From: Cohnella xylanilytica
GTDB lineage: Bacteria > Bacillota > Bacilli > Paenibacillales > Paenibacillaceae
NCBI RefSeq assembly: GCF_014212175.1
Contig: NZ_JACJVR010000015.1
Location: forward strand, 1-64,000
Length of the DNA stretch: 64,000 bases
Direction of reading: 5' to 3'
Positions within the stretch are counted from its first letter, which is position 1, and each line of letters opens with the position of its first letter. Of this stretch, positions 17,350 to 26,302 are shown in pieces. The position numbers and the translations under genes were made by a program. The notes under the pieces are model-generated. The model ran no database searches. It saw only the letters and a program-made list of their open reading frames with translations, and had not been told where the DNA came from.

Positions 17350-18651
17350 ATGTCCAAGATTACGTTCCTCGGAGCGGGAAGCACGGTCTTCGCCAAAAAT
17401 GTACTGGGAGACAGCATGCTGACCCCATCCCTGCAAGGCTTCGAGCTGGCTCTGTACGACATCAATCCGGAGCGGCTGAAGGATTCGGAGAACATGCTGA
17501 ACAACCTGAAGGCGTCCACGGGAAGCACGTGCAAGGTCGTTGCCTACTCCGATCGCAAGGAGGCGCTGCGCGGCGCCAAATACGTCGTCAACGCGATCCA
17601 GGTCGGCGGCTACGAGCCGTGCACGGTGACCGACTTCGAAGTGCCGAAGAAGTACGGCCTTCGCCAGACGATCGCGGATACGCTCGGGATCGGCGGGATT
17701 TTCCGCAATTTGCGCACGATTCCGGTTATGCTCGACTTCGCCCGCGACATCCAGGAGGTATGTCCGGACGCCTGGTTCCTTAACTACACGAACCCGATGG
17801 CCGTGCTGACGAACGTCATGAACACGTACGGCGGCGTGAAGACGGTCGGCCTCTGCCACAGCGTACAGGTGTGCGTGCACGATCTGTTCAAGGCGATCGG
17901 GATGGACGAGACGGGCGTGCAGTCCAAAATCGCGGGTATCAACCACATGGCGTGGCTGCTCGAGGTGACGAAGGACGGCGTCGACCTGTATCCGGAGATC
18001 AAGCGGCTCGCGGCCGAGAAGCAGAAGGAGAAGCACCCGGACATGGTCCGCTTCGAGCTGATGCTGCGCTTCGGCTACTACGTGACCGAGTCGTCGGAGC
18101 ACAACGCGGAGTACCATCCTTACTTCATCAAGCGCAACTATCCGGAGCTGATCGAGCGCTTCAACATTCCGTTGGACGAATATCCGCGGCGCTGCGTCAA
18201 CCAGATCGAGAATTGGGCGAAAATGCGCGACAGCATCGTGAACAACAGCCAGCTCACCCACGAGCGTTCGCACGAGTATGCTTCGTATATTTTCGAGGCG
18301 ATGGAGACGAACAAGCCGTTCAAGATCGGCGGCAACGTGATGAACGCGGGCGGGCTGATCGCGAACCTGCCTCGCGAAGCTTGCGTCGAGGTGCCGTGTC
18401 TCGTCGATGCGTCCGGCGTGACGCCGACGTACGTCGGCAACCTGCCGCCGCAGCTGGCCGCGCTGAACCGCACGAACATCAACACGCAGCTGCTGACGAT
18501 CGAGGCGGCGATGACGGGCAAGAAGGAGCACATCTACCACGCGGCTCTGCTGGATCCGCACACGGCGGCCGAGCTGTCGATCGACGACATCGTCTCGCTG
18601 TGCGACGACCTGATCGAAGCGCACGGGGACTGGCTTCCGAAGTTCGTGTAA
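17350..18651 (+). CDS. melA: GH4-family alpha-galactosidase
   Basis: 433 residues. NAD-dependent, Mn-requiring glycosidase. FLGAGSTVFAKNVLGD is the N-terminal NAD fold; NYTNPM, GLCHSVQ (metal-binding Cys/His ~169-170) and GINHMAW are GH4 signatures. The CHSVQ version is typical of the alpha-galactosidase/alpha-glucuronidase branch; alpha-galactosidase is favoured but not proven. AGGAGG lies upstream of ATG 17350. Cytoplasmic; divergent AraC regulator; terminator downstream. Confidence 0.88.
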   Translation: MSKITFLGAGSTVFAKNVLGDSMLTPSLQGFELALYDINPERLKDSENMLNNLKASTGSTCKVVAYSDRKEALRGAKYVVNAIQVGGYEPCTVTDFEVPKKYGLRQTIADTLGIGGIFRNLRTIPVMLDFARDIQEVCPDAWFLNYTNPMAVLTNVMNTYGGVKTVGLCHSVQVCVHDLFKAIGMDETGVQSKIAGINHMAWLLEVTKDGVDLYPEIKRLAAEKQKEKHPDMVRFELMLRFGYYVTESSEHNAEYHPYFIKRNYPELIERFNIPLDEYPRRCVNQIENWAKMRDSIVNNSQLTHERSHEYASYIFEAMETNKPFKIGGNVMNAGGLIANLPREACVEVPCLVDASGVTPTYVGNLPPQLAALNRTNINTQLLTIEAAMTGKKEHIYHAALLDPHTAAELSIDDIVSLCDDLIEAHGDWLPKFV

Positions 18652-18743
18652 GCTTGTAACCTGTAGTTTGTAGTTGTGCGGAATTCGCGCTTGCATTCGC
18701 GCCGGATTTCTATTACTTTATAAGGTAACAGGACCTGAAGCAC

Positions 18744-18792
18744 AGGCCGCTCGTTCCGGATCGAATCCGGGCGGGCGGCCTTGTTTATTTTT
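18744..18792 (+). terminator. Terminator of the GH4 gene
   Basis: AGGCCGC...GCGGCCT stem with an inner CCGGAT/ATCCGG pair, followed by TTGTTTATTTTT. Confidence 0.85.
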
Positions 18793-18812
18793 GCCGGGAG
18801 AGGGCGGGTAGC

Positions 18813-19576
18813 GTGGATACGAGGAAGCAATATGGAAGGGCGAAGATGAGGCTTCATAGAGATCCGTGGGCCGAGTCGGAGGCGGCAGAGAAGGTCGATC
18901 CTCCATTCCGGCTGGCTTACGAGCGGATGATGGAGAAGGCGATCGGCGAGAGCCGGGGCGAACGGAAGCGAAGGCTGCTAGAGGAGCATGGCTATTTGGA
19001 GAAAATGTTCGTCTGAAAGTGTGGTGGCTGGCGGTCGGTCATTTGGATGATTTGCATCCCGAATGGGAGGTCCGGGACTTGCGGGGAGGGGTTAACTTTG
19101 TCGACTACGCTAACATACCGAACCGCTTCTTCGAGATGATGATCGAATGCGACGGCTTCGGCCCGCATTGGAGAGACATCAGCCGCCGGGACTTCGACCG
19201 CAACAGCGAGCGGCAGAATCTTCTGCTGCTGGACGATAAGAAGCTGCTGCGCTTCACCTACGACGGCATAAGGGAACAGCCGTCGCGCTGCCAACAGACG
19301 GTGCTCTATGCTCTGGCGAAGTGGGGGCAGACGGCACCTGGCAAGGGAGTAAAGCTTGGCGTTTATGAGCGAGCGATCTTGCATTATAGTCTTACCTTTA
19401 AAGGGGAGCGGATGACCCCGGCCATGGTAGCCAAGGAATTGGATATCTCGAGTAAGACTGCTACTTCGTATATGCAATCCTTGGCTGACAAGGGGTATAT
19501 GGTTGCGGAAACTTCCCCGACCGGCCGGAGAATGGGATTTATAGCGACGAGACCGAAACTTACTCAAAAAAGGTAA
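18813..19576 (+). pseudogene. Frameshifted Vsr/DUF559-like endonuclease-fold protein with C-terminal winged helix
   Basis: Two overlapping frames look like one gene. The first (GTG 18813, stop 19014-19016) gives 67 residues ending HGYLEKMFV. The second frame continues at once with LKVWWLAVGHLDDLHPEWEVRD, then a Vsr/DUF559-like core (MMIECDGFGPHWRD...NLLLLDDKKLLRFTYD) and a winged helix (MTPAMVAKELDISSKTATSYM). The join is at ~19008-19018, consistent with a one-base change. The downstream part has no good start of its own. A disrupted gene, programmed frameshift or sequencing error are all possible. It is followed by the six-copy palindrome array. Confidence 0.65.
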
Positions 19577-19604
19577 TTGGCGATGAGTTGCCGGTAAGAG
19601 CGAA

Positions 19605-19889
19605 CAAAAGAGAGTAACCGGATTACTCACATGGACGAGAAAGCGGCGATGTGGGTGAAAGAGAGTAACTGGATTACTCACATGATCGGGAAAGTGGAGG
19701 TGGGGACGAAAGAGAGTAACCGGATTACTCACATGGACGGGAAAGCGGCGATGTGGGTGAAAGAGAGTAACTGGATTACTCACATGGGCGGGGGAGCGGC
19801 GATGTGGACGAAAGAGAGTAACTGGATTACTCACAGGGGCGGAGAAGCGGCGATGTGGTCAAAAGAGAGTAACTGGATTACTCACATAC
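19605..19889. repeat. Six-copy array of palindromic repeats, exact 51-bp period
   Basis: GAGTAACYGGRTTACTC begins at 19612, 19663, 19714, 19765, 19816 and 19867. The sequence between copies is also related (CATGGACGGGAAAGCGGCGA type). Because 51 is a multiple of three, repetitive open frames run through on both strands; these are not taken as genes. The same family recurs at 36176-36294. Confidence 0.92.
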
Positions 19890-19935
19890 GCAGCCCCAAA
19901 AGCAAAAGGCCGCCCCGGAAGGGACGGCCTCGCTA

Positions 19936-20970
19936 TCAATACGGATTCTGCTTCACGCGCAGCAGCTCCGCGAGGAACGCCAGGGTGAGGCCTTGGCCCC
20001 AGCCCTGGATGCGCTTGTCCGGCACGCCGCGGTAGCCGGCGGCGTCCTTCATGACGGCCGTGCCGGCGGAGACGCCGGTGACGGTGCCGTCTTCGGCGAT
20101 GCGCGCCAGGATGCCGTCGATCGCCTTCTGCGTGTACTTGTTGTACAGGCGCCCCTTCGTCAGCAGGGCGCAGGCGATGCCGGCGGAGCCGGACGTCTCG
20201 AGCGGCGACGACGGATCGTCGACGATCGTATGCCACAGGCCGGACGCCGGGTCCTGCAGGCGAACGAGCGCGCTGAGCTGGTCGCGGAGCGAGCCTTCGA
20301 TAACCATGAAGTTCGGCAGGTCGACCGGCACGAGCTCGAGCGCGCGAGCCATCGTCAGCGCCGCCCAGGAGTTGCCCCGCGCCCAGTGAATGCCGCTCAT
20401 ATGGTTGCCGGCGATGTTGTCCCAGCCGTGGTAGTACAAATTCGTCACCGGGTCCTGCAGCACGTTCTCATGACCGTGGTACTGCCGCAGCCCGTCCTGG
20501 AAGTAATCGTCCCGACCGAGCAGCGCTCCCACCCGAAGAAGGAAGAAGCCGGCCATGAACATCGTGTCGACCCACGCCTGCTCGGGGAAGTTGTACGTCT
20601 CCGAGTTGACCGTGTGCTGGAAGATGCCGTCCCCGAAGCGCACCGCATCGTTCTTCAGGTACTCGGCCATCTCCTTGATCGTATCGAGATACTTCTCTTC
20701 CTTCGTGGCCGAATACAAGGTCAGAAGCGAATGCCCGATCGACACTCCGTTCACCGTCAGCTTGGGCAAGCCGTCCGCGATATTCTCGTCGACCCACTCC
20801 TTCACCTTTTGAAGATACTCCTCTTTCCCCGTCGCCTCATAAGCTTCGCATACTCCGTAGAACGCGACCCCGCCCGGCCAGTCCCAGCTGAAGTCCATCC
20901 GGAACGTGCGGTCCACGACTCTATCGATGACCCTCTTAATCTCGTTCTCGTCGAATACCAATGCCGGCAT
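19936..20970 (-). CDS. GH105 unsaturated rhamnogalacturonyl hydrolase
   Basis: 344 residues, an (alpha/alpha)6-barrel hydrolase that removes the unsaturated uronic acid left by pectate or rhamnogalacturonan lyases. The Asp in QAWVDTMFMAGFF (~135) matches the catalytic Asp of YteR; IHWARGNSWAALTMAR and the C-terminal RIQGWGQGLTLAFLAELL are family-typical. No signal peptide. ATG 20970 is chosen for AAGGAG eight bases upstream. The frame extends upstream to an ATG at 21123 right after the permease stop, through a low-complexity Asp/Arg/Met-rich stretch. Last gene of the ABC operon. Confidence 0.88.
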   Translation of the reverse strand: MPALVFDENEIKRVIDRVVDRTFRMDFSWDWPGGVAFYGVCEAYEATGKEEYLQKVKEWVDENIADGLPKLTVNGVSIGHSLLTLYSATKEEKYLDTIKEMAEYLKNDAVRFGDGIFQHTVNSETYNFPEQAWVDTMFMAGFFLLRVGALLGRDDYFQDGLRQYHGHENVLQDPVTNLYYHGWDNIAGNHMSGIHWARGNSWAALTMARALELVPVDLPNFMVIEGSLRDQLSALVRLQDPASGLWHTIVDDPSSPLETSGSAGIACALLTKGRLYNKYTQKAIDGILARIAEDGTVTGVSAGTAVMKDAAGYRGVPDKRIQGWGQGLTLAFLAELLRVKQNPY

Positions 20971-21127
20971 ATCGTCCGCTCCTTCCATCCAATCGAGATT
21001 GTCCATATCGTTCCTGTCACTCGTATCTTCCGCGTATCTGGTGTCTTCCGCATCCTCCGTCTCGATCACGTCATCCATCTCATACCTGTTGTCCTTGCCA
21101 TCCCTAACGTCCCTATCGCCCATATCG

Positions 21128-21967
21128 TCACTTCAGACCGCTGGTCGCGATGCCTTCCACGATGTAGCGCTGGAACAGGAAGAAGATCACGAACACAGGC
21201 AGCAAGCTCAGAATCGACATCGCGAACATGCCGCCCCAGTTGTTCAGGGACTCGCCGTCCAGGAACAGCTTCAGCGCCAGCGACACCGGGTACAGGTCCG
21301 GCTTGTTCAAGTACAGCAGCGGGTGGTAGAAGTCTTCCCACGTCCAGTAGAAGGAGAAGATCGCCGCGGTCACGAGAGCCGGCACGCACAGAGGCAGGAT
21401 GACCCGGAAGAAAATGCCGTACTTGGAGCAGCCGTCGATCTTCGCCGCCTCGTCCAGGTCGAGCGGAACGGTGCGGATGAACTGCATGATCAGGAAGATG
21501 AAGAACGGGATGCCGAAAAACTGCGGGACGATGATCGGCTTGAAGGAAGACAGCCAGCCGAAGTCCGTGAACATGATGTATTGCGGGATGATCGTCACGT
21601 CGCGGGGCAGCATCATCGTCATCATCATCGCGCCGAACCAGAACCCCCGGCCGAAGAAGCGGATCCGGGTGAAGGCATAGGCGACGAGCGTCGAGCTCGC
21701 GACCGCCCCGATCGTGGAGAAGATCGCGATGATGAACGAGTTTTTGAAGAAGTTGGCGAACGTATTGCCGGAGAAGCCCGCCCAGCCGGTCCTGTAGTTC
21801 TCCCAGGCGATGCGGCTCGGGATGAGGCTGTTCGCGGTCGTGAACACTTCCTGGCTCGGCTTGAAGGAGCTGACGAAGAGCCAGATAAGCGGATACAGCA
21901 TGACGAGGGCGATCCCGCCGATCAGGATATGGTAGAATGCGTTGCTCCAGCGTCGAGACAGCGCCAT
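21128..21967 (-). CDS. Carbohydrate ABC transporter permease (MalG/YtcP type)
   Basis: 279 residues, six predicted membrane segments, with the EAA loop [22 protein letters not shown]. Inner-membrane subunit pairing with the permease encoded two bases upstream. No ATPase gene is present; as usual for Firmicute pectin oligosaccharide systems a shared MsmX-type ATPase would be needed. Neighbouring GH105 suggests rhamnogalacturonan oligosaccharides as substrate. Confidence 0.9.
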   Translation of the reverse strand: MALSRRWSNAFYHILIGGIALVMLYPLIWLFVSSFKPSQEVFTTANSLIPSRIAWENYRTGWAGFSGNTFANFFKNSFIIAIFSTIGAVASSTLVAYAFTRIRFFGRGFWFGAMMMTMMLPRDVTIIPQYIMFTDFGWLSSFKPIIVPQFFGIPFFIFLIMQFIRTVPLDLDEAAKIDGCSKYGIFFRVILPLCVPALVTAAIFSFYWTWEDFYHPLLYLNKPDLYPVSLALKLFLDGESLNNWGGMFAMSILSLLPVFVIFFLFQRYIVEGIATSGLK

Positions 21968-21968
21968 A

Positions 21969-22874
21969 TCAGTGGCCTCCTTTGTTCTCGTAATGCACCC
22001 AGTACTTCGAGGTCTGGAACAGCACCAGGGTGAGAATGCCGATCACGAGCAGCATGACCCAAGCCATGGCGGACGCGTAGCCCATCTCGTAAAATTCGAA
22101 AGCGCGCTTGTACAGGTTCAGCGAGTAGAGCAGCGTCGAGTCCAGCGGACCGCCCTCGCCGCGGGAGATGATGTAGGCCGGCGTGAACGTCATGAAGGAG
22201 GAGATCGTCTGGTTGATCAGATTGAACAGGATGATCGGGCTGAGCATCGGGAGCGTGATTCGGCAGAACTGGCGGAAGCGGCCCGCGCCGTCGACTCCGG
22301 AGGCTTCGTAGAGCTCCTTCGGGATGTTCTTGAGACCCGCCAGGAAGATGAGCATCGAGGAGCCGAACTGCCACACCGCCAACGCGATTAACGTCCAGAT
22401 GGCCGTCTCGGGAGTGCCGATCCACGACTTCGTGGACTCGATGCCGATCAAGCCGAGCGCCGAATTGATGATGCCTTGGTCGCCGAACACTTGGGTCCAG
22501 AGGATCGAGACCGCCACGCTGCCGCCGATGAGCGAAGGCAGGTAGTAGGCGGAACGGTAGAAGCCGACGCCCCGGATCGACCGGTTCAGCAGCATGGCGA
22601 CCAGCAGGGCGAACGCGAGCCGCAGCGGCACGCTGGCGAAGACGTACGTGAAGGTGACCCGAACGGACTTCCAGAACTTCTCGTCGTCCGTGAACATTCG
22701 CGTATAGTTGTCGAACCCGATGAAGGTCGGCTTGGTCAGCATGTTGTAATCCGTGAACGAATAGTACAGGGAGGAAGCCATCGGGAACAGGATAAAAACA
22801 AGGAAGCCCAGGATGAACGGGGCCGAGAAAATGTAGCCGACGATATGTTCGTTGTGGCGCAGCTTCAGCTTCAT
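21969..22874 (-). CDS. Carbohydrate ABC transporter permease (MalF/YteP type)
   Basis: About 301 residues with six membrane segments and the EAA loop [26 protein letters not shown] 22874 follows AAGGGAG by eight bases; a GTG three codons earlier is possible. Separated from the upstream binding-protein gene by ~400 bases with a hairpin and 15-base repeats, so its expression may be lower. Confidence 0.9.
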   Translation of the reverse strand: MKLKLRHNEHIVGYIFSAPFILGFLVFILFPMASSLYYSFTDYNMLTKPTFIGFDNYTRMFTDDEKFWKSVRVTFTYVFASVPLRLAFALLVAMLLNRSIRGVGFYRSAYYLPSLIGGSVAVSILWTQVFGDQGIINSALGLIGIESTKSWIGTPETAIWTLIALAVWQFGSSMLIFLAGLKNIPKELYEASGVDGAGRFRQFCRITLPMLSPIILFNLINQTISSFMTFTPAYIISRGEGGPLDSTLLYSLNLYKRAFEFYEMGYASAMAWVMLLVIGILTLVLFQTSKYWVHYENKGGH

Positions 22875-23100
22875 GACTTCCACTCCCTTGAATGTACGCG
22901 TTTTCTTCTTAGTCTCATTATGCGATCTCGGCCGAACCTTCTGAAGGCAAAAAACCGTGGTTTTTGTTCAAATAGCCGACTTGAGAGAAGGGGCGGGGTA
23001 GCGGATTCGCGAGGGGAGGAGCGGCGCCGTCGGGGGCAACGGGTCATTGGAGCGGTGGACGGTTCCAATCAGGCGGGGGGAAAAGGGGACGAAACGCAAA

Positions 23101-23147
23101 AGAGGCCGTCCGGCCGGCAGCTCTCTGCCGTTCGGACAGCCTCTCGT
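23101..23147 (-). terminator. Intercistronic terminator-like hairpin inside the ABC operon
   Basis: On the minus strand AGAGGCTGTCCG...CGGACGGCCTCT with an inner GGCAG/CTGCC stem, followed by TTTTGC. It lies between the binding-protein and permease genes and could set their expression ratio. Confidence 0.75.
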
Positions 23148-23245
23148 TTTGACGCCTATCGTTCATGCACCTATCGTTCATGCGCCCATCGTTTTGGCGC
23201 CTCACGTTTTGGGCTACCGTTCAGGCGCCGTACGTTCGGGCAGCC
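23145..23245. repeat. 15-base tandem repeat, about seven units
   Basis: Units of the form CGTTYWKGCGCCYAT start at 23145, 23160, 23175, 23190, 23205, 23218 and 23233 (one unit is 13 bases). Located between the binding-protein stop and the hairpin. Confidence 0.8.
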
Positions 23246-23275
23246 TTGTTGTTTAGGCGGCTCTAACCCTCTTGC

Positions 23276-24628
23276 TTATTTGCCGAGAATCTTGTTCGCC
23301 TGCTCGCGGAACTTCTTCGCCGCTTCTTCGACGGTGAGCTTCTTGTACATGATCTGTTCGGCGGTCTCCTTGAGCAGCTTGTCGACTTCCGTGGCGCCGG
23401 CCGGGTTCGGAGGATCCATCGGGGTCGCGTTCTGCTCGGCCCATGCGACGTACTCGAACACTTTGGTCTGTTCCGGAGTCAGGGAGTCCTTCAGAGCGTC
23501 CTTGACGGCGGACGATACCGGCACGCCGCGTTCGCCCAGGATGATCTTGTTGGCGTCGACGTTGTTCACCCAGAAGTCGATGAACTTGGCCGCTTCTTCC
23601 TTGACCTTGGAGTTCTCCGCGATCGAGAAGAACATGGACGGCTTGAGGAACAGCGCGCCGTTCTGGTTCCAGCCCGGCACCGGCAGAATCTCGAGCGGGC
23701 GCTTGGCGACGGCGGCCGACAGAATGTACTGGTTCGACCAGCCCCACGTGCTGACCGCATTGCCGAGCTCGAGCTCGCCGTCCTCCGGCGTGCCCTTCTT
23801 CTGCGCCAGCTTGTCGAGGGAGAGCAGGTAGCCGCTCTGGTACCAATTGTTATACATGTTGTAGAAGTCGATGAAGAACTTGTCGTCCGCGTAGCCGAGG
23901 CTCTTGCCGTCGGCCGCGTACATGTGCTGGCCTTGGCTTCGCAGGTAGAACGGGAAGAAGACGTCGTGGCGGAGGTCCTGCGTGAGGATCTTGCCTTGGG
24001 CCTTCAGCTTGTCCCCGAGAGCGGTGAAGTCGTCCCAGGTCCATTCTTGGGCCGGCATCGTCGCGCCGGCCTTCTCCAGCATCGCCTTATCGATGACGCT
24101 GAGCAGGGCGTTGTTGCCGAGGTTGAACGCGTACAGCTTGTCGTTCACCTTGCCGCCGGCGATGGCCGCGTCGCTGATGTTCGTCGTGTCGATCAGCTTG
24201 TTGTCGATGTACGGCTGCAATTCGGAGATTTGGCCTTGGGTCGCGTACTGCGTCAGGTAAGAGATATCCATCTGGATGACGTCCGGAAGGTTCTTCGCCG
24301 CCGCCTGCGGAGCGAGCTTCTTCCAGTAGTCGTCGAAGCTGGCGTATTCCGGCTCGATCGTGACGTTCGGATGGAGCTTCTCGTACATGTCGATGACTTT
24401 GAGGGTGTAGTCGTGCCGGGATTGGCCGCCCCACCAAGCCACGCGAAGAGTGACCGGATCGCCGCTGCCCGAAGACGCGGACGCCCCCGCCGAGCTGGAG
24501 GCCGCAGACGACGGGCTGGAGCCCGCATCCGAGCCGCCGTTGCCGTTCCCGCCGTTATTGCCGCCGCCGCACGCGGCCAATCCGAGAACCAGGGAACTCG
24601 TCAACAGCATCGTTAACGCTTTTTTCAT
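23276..24628 (-). CDS. Sugar-binding lipoprotein of an ABC transporter
   Basis: 450 residues. Signal with lipobox LAAC, then a Gly/Asn and Ser/Ala-rich linker, then a family-1 solute-binding domain (RVAWWGGQSRHDYTLKVID, VIQMDISYLTQYA, FIDFWVNNVDANKIILGERGVPV). ATG 24628 has GGGGAGG upstream; eight residues are dropped from the longest frame. First gene of the binding protein/permeases/GH105 operon; likely binds unsaturated rhamnogalacturonan or related oligosaccharides (inferred from neighbours). Confidence 0.9.
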   Translation of the reverse strand: MKKALTMLLTSSLVLGLAACGGGNNGGNGNGGSDAGSSPSSAASSSAGASASSGSGDPVTLRVAWWGGQSRHDYTLKVIDMYEKLHPNVTIEPEYASFDDYWKKLAPQAAAKNLPDVIQMDISYLTQYATQGQISELQPYIDNKLIDTTNISDAAIAGGKVNDKLYAFNLGNNALLSVIDKAMLEKAGATMPAQEWTWDDFTALGDKLKAQGKILTQDLRHDVFFPFYLRSQGQHMYAADGKSLGYADDKFFIDFYNMYNNWYQSGYLLSLDKLAQKKGTPEDGELELGNAVSTWGWSNQYILSAAVAKRPLEILPVPGWNQNGALFLKPSMFFSIAENSKVKEEAAKFIDFWVNNVDANKIILGERGVPVSSAVKDALKDSLTPEQTKVFEYVAWAEQNATPMDPPNPAGATEVDKLLKETAEQIMYKKLTVEEAAKKFREQANKILGK

Positions 24629-24666
24629 GTCTTTATCCTCCCCGTTATGCATCTGCTTCCCATGTT

Positions 24667-24692
24667 TGTAACTGCTTACATTGTTTATTATC
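24667..24692 (-). promoter_or_regulatory. cre-like site downstream of a -10 before the binding-protein gene
   Basis: TGTAAGCAGTTACA on the minus strand (24680-24667) fits the CcpA consensus TGWNANCGNTNWCA with one mismatch. GATAAT (24692-24687) stands just upstream as a -10; no good -35 is seen, consistent with an activated promoter. Confidence 0.55.
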
Positions 24693-24737
24693 CGGATTTC
24701 GGCGGGAGAGGGTTATGCAAAAAACCGATATGATTGT

Positions 24738-26300
24738 TCAAAAAGCAGAGTTCTCCGAACCTTTCATATATTCCGACGGCGTGCAGCCGAACTGTTTTTT
24801 GAACACTTGGCTGAAGTACTGCGGGTTGTCCCCGAAGCCGAGGCGCTCCGCCAGCTCGAAGATCTTCAGGTCCGGCTCGGTCGCGAGAAGGCGCGCCGCC
24901 TGCTTCATCCGCGCCTTCACGACGTAATTCGAGAACTTCTCGCCCGTCTCCTTCTTGAACAGCTTGCCGAGATAGTCGGCGTTCATATAGAGCATCTCGC
25001 CGGCGACGAAGTTCAGCGACAGGTCGGGGTTCCCCAGCTGGCTCTCGATAATGTCGACGACCTTGCGCACGATCGACGTATGCTTGACGACATTCCGCTC
25101 GTAGTTGCGCCGCGCGAGCTCGCGGACGGTCTCCCCGAGGAACTCCTGCATCGCCTGAAGCGTGTCCATCTCCACGAGCCGGGGAATCCTCTTGTAGCTC
25201 TCGTTCATCTTCTCCGGCTCCGCGAGCCGGATGAGCGAGACGAACAGCTGGATCGCGTACGTCTTCGTGATGCCGATCTCGAGCTGGGCGCGCTTGAGCG
25301 CGGCGAACCACTCGTTCAGCCCTTCCTCGGCTTCCTCGAGATGGCCGGACCGGACGGACATGACGATCCGCTCCTCGTCCAGCTCCACCGCCTCCGTCGG
25401 CGTCCGGTCGGACGAGAACGTGTCCTTGCTCGTGATGATGCCGCCTTCCCCGAGATAGAACCGGTAGTTCAGGCATTGGAGCGTCTCCTGGTACAGAGCG
25501 CGCGCCCGGACGATGTCCCCCGGACTGCTCAGCGCGATCGTGACGTCCATTTTGTAATACTGCATGAAGGTCCGCCGGATCTCGCCGAGCCGCTCCTGAA
25601 GCGATTCCGGCTCCTCCGGATCCTCGACCAGGACGAGGGCGTGGTCGCCGATCGTCGTGCTAAGCAGCGTCGACTGCAGAATGTCCTCGGCGATGTTCTT
25701 GATCGCGAACAGGTACTCGAATTCGGCAGGGCCCTCCAGACGGAAAAGAAGCAGGCGGACCGGGCGTTCGAAGTCGTACTGGAACAGCGCCCGGTAGTAG
25801 TCCCAATCGTGGCTGCCGTACGTCTTGTTGGTGACGAATTCCTTGAGCACCTGCTCCTTCACGTGGGGGACCATCTTCTCGAACCGCTGCTTCATGTTCC
25901 GGATGAACGACTCCCGGTCCGAGTCGGCGTCCAGCTCGGCCACGAGCTCGTCCAGCGCGCGGGCGATCTTCGTCTCGTTCGTGGGCTTCAGCAGGTAGTG
26001 CTTCACCCCGTACTGCATCGCCCGGTTCGCGTAGTCGAACTCGCTGAAGCCGGACAGGATGATGAAGCGGATATGGGGGTGCGAAGCATGGGTTCTCGCG
26101 ACGAGCTCGAGCCCGTCGAGGCCCGGCATCCGGATATCGCTGATGACGATGTCGGGCGACTCGGCGACGATGCGCTCGTAGGCGGCGATTCCGTTCTGGG
26201 CGGTGCCGATGAGCTCGGTCTTATGGCGGCCCCAGTCGACCATGCTGGAGATGCCGTCCAGAATGATTCTCTCGTCGTCGACCAGCAGCGTTCGGTACAT
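24738..26300 (-). CDS. YesN-type response regulator (REC + AraC HTH)
   Basis: 520 residues. An N-terminal receiver (LLVDDERIILDG; phospho-acceptor Asp in IVISDIRMPGLDG; Lys in HYLLKPTNE) precedes a ~250-residue linker and a C-terminal AraC HTH pair (LNFVAGEMLYMNADYLGKLF; ELAERLGFGDNPQYFSQVFK). ATG 26300 lies two bases after the kinase stop; its ribosome site is inside the kinase coding end. Placed directly upstream of the ABC/GH105 operon, so probably its activator, as YesN is for the B. subtilis rhamnogalacturonan genes. Confidence 0.92.
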   Translation of the reverse strand: MYRTLLVDDERIILDGISSMVDWGRHKTELIGTAQNGIAAYERIVAESPDIVISDIRMPGLDGLELVARTHASHPHIRFIILSGFSEFDYANRAMQYGVKHYLLKPTNETKIARALDELVAELDADSDRESFIRNMKQRFEKMVPHVKEQVLKEFVTNKTYGSHDWDYYRALFQYDFERPVRLLLFRLEGPAEFEYLFAIKNIAEDILQSTLLSTTIGDHALVLVEDPEEPESLQERLGEIRRTFMQYYKMDVTIALSSPGDIVRARALYQETLQCLNYRFYLGEGGIITSKDTFSSDRTPTEAVELDEERIVMSVRSGHLEEAEEGLNEWFAALKRAQLEIGITKTYAIQLFVSLIRLAEPEKMNESYKRIPRLVEMDTLQAMQEFLGETVRELARRNYERNVVKHTSIVRKVVDIIESQLGNPDLSLNFVAGEMLYMNADYLGKLFKKETGEKFSNYVVKARMKQAARLLATEPDLKIFELAERLGFGDNPQYFSQVFKKQFGCTPSEYMKGSENSAF

Positions 26301-26302
26301 GC

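Noticed and set aside
18992..19834. Minus-strand 280-residue frame with repeated SNPVTLF peptides
   Set aside because: It is the 51-bp palindrome array read as protein. The period is a multiple of three, so repeats look like protein repeats on both strands.
19605..19889. CRISPR array
   Set aside because: The 'spacers' are themselves similar between units, the repeat is not accompanied by cas genes, and the second locus behaves the same way.
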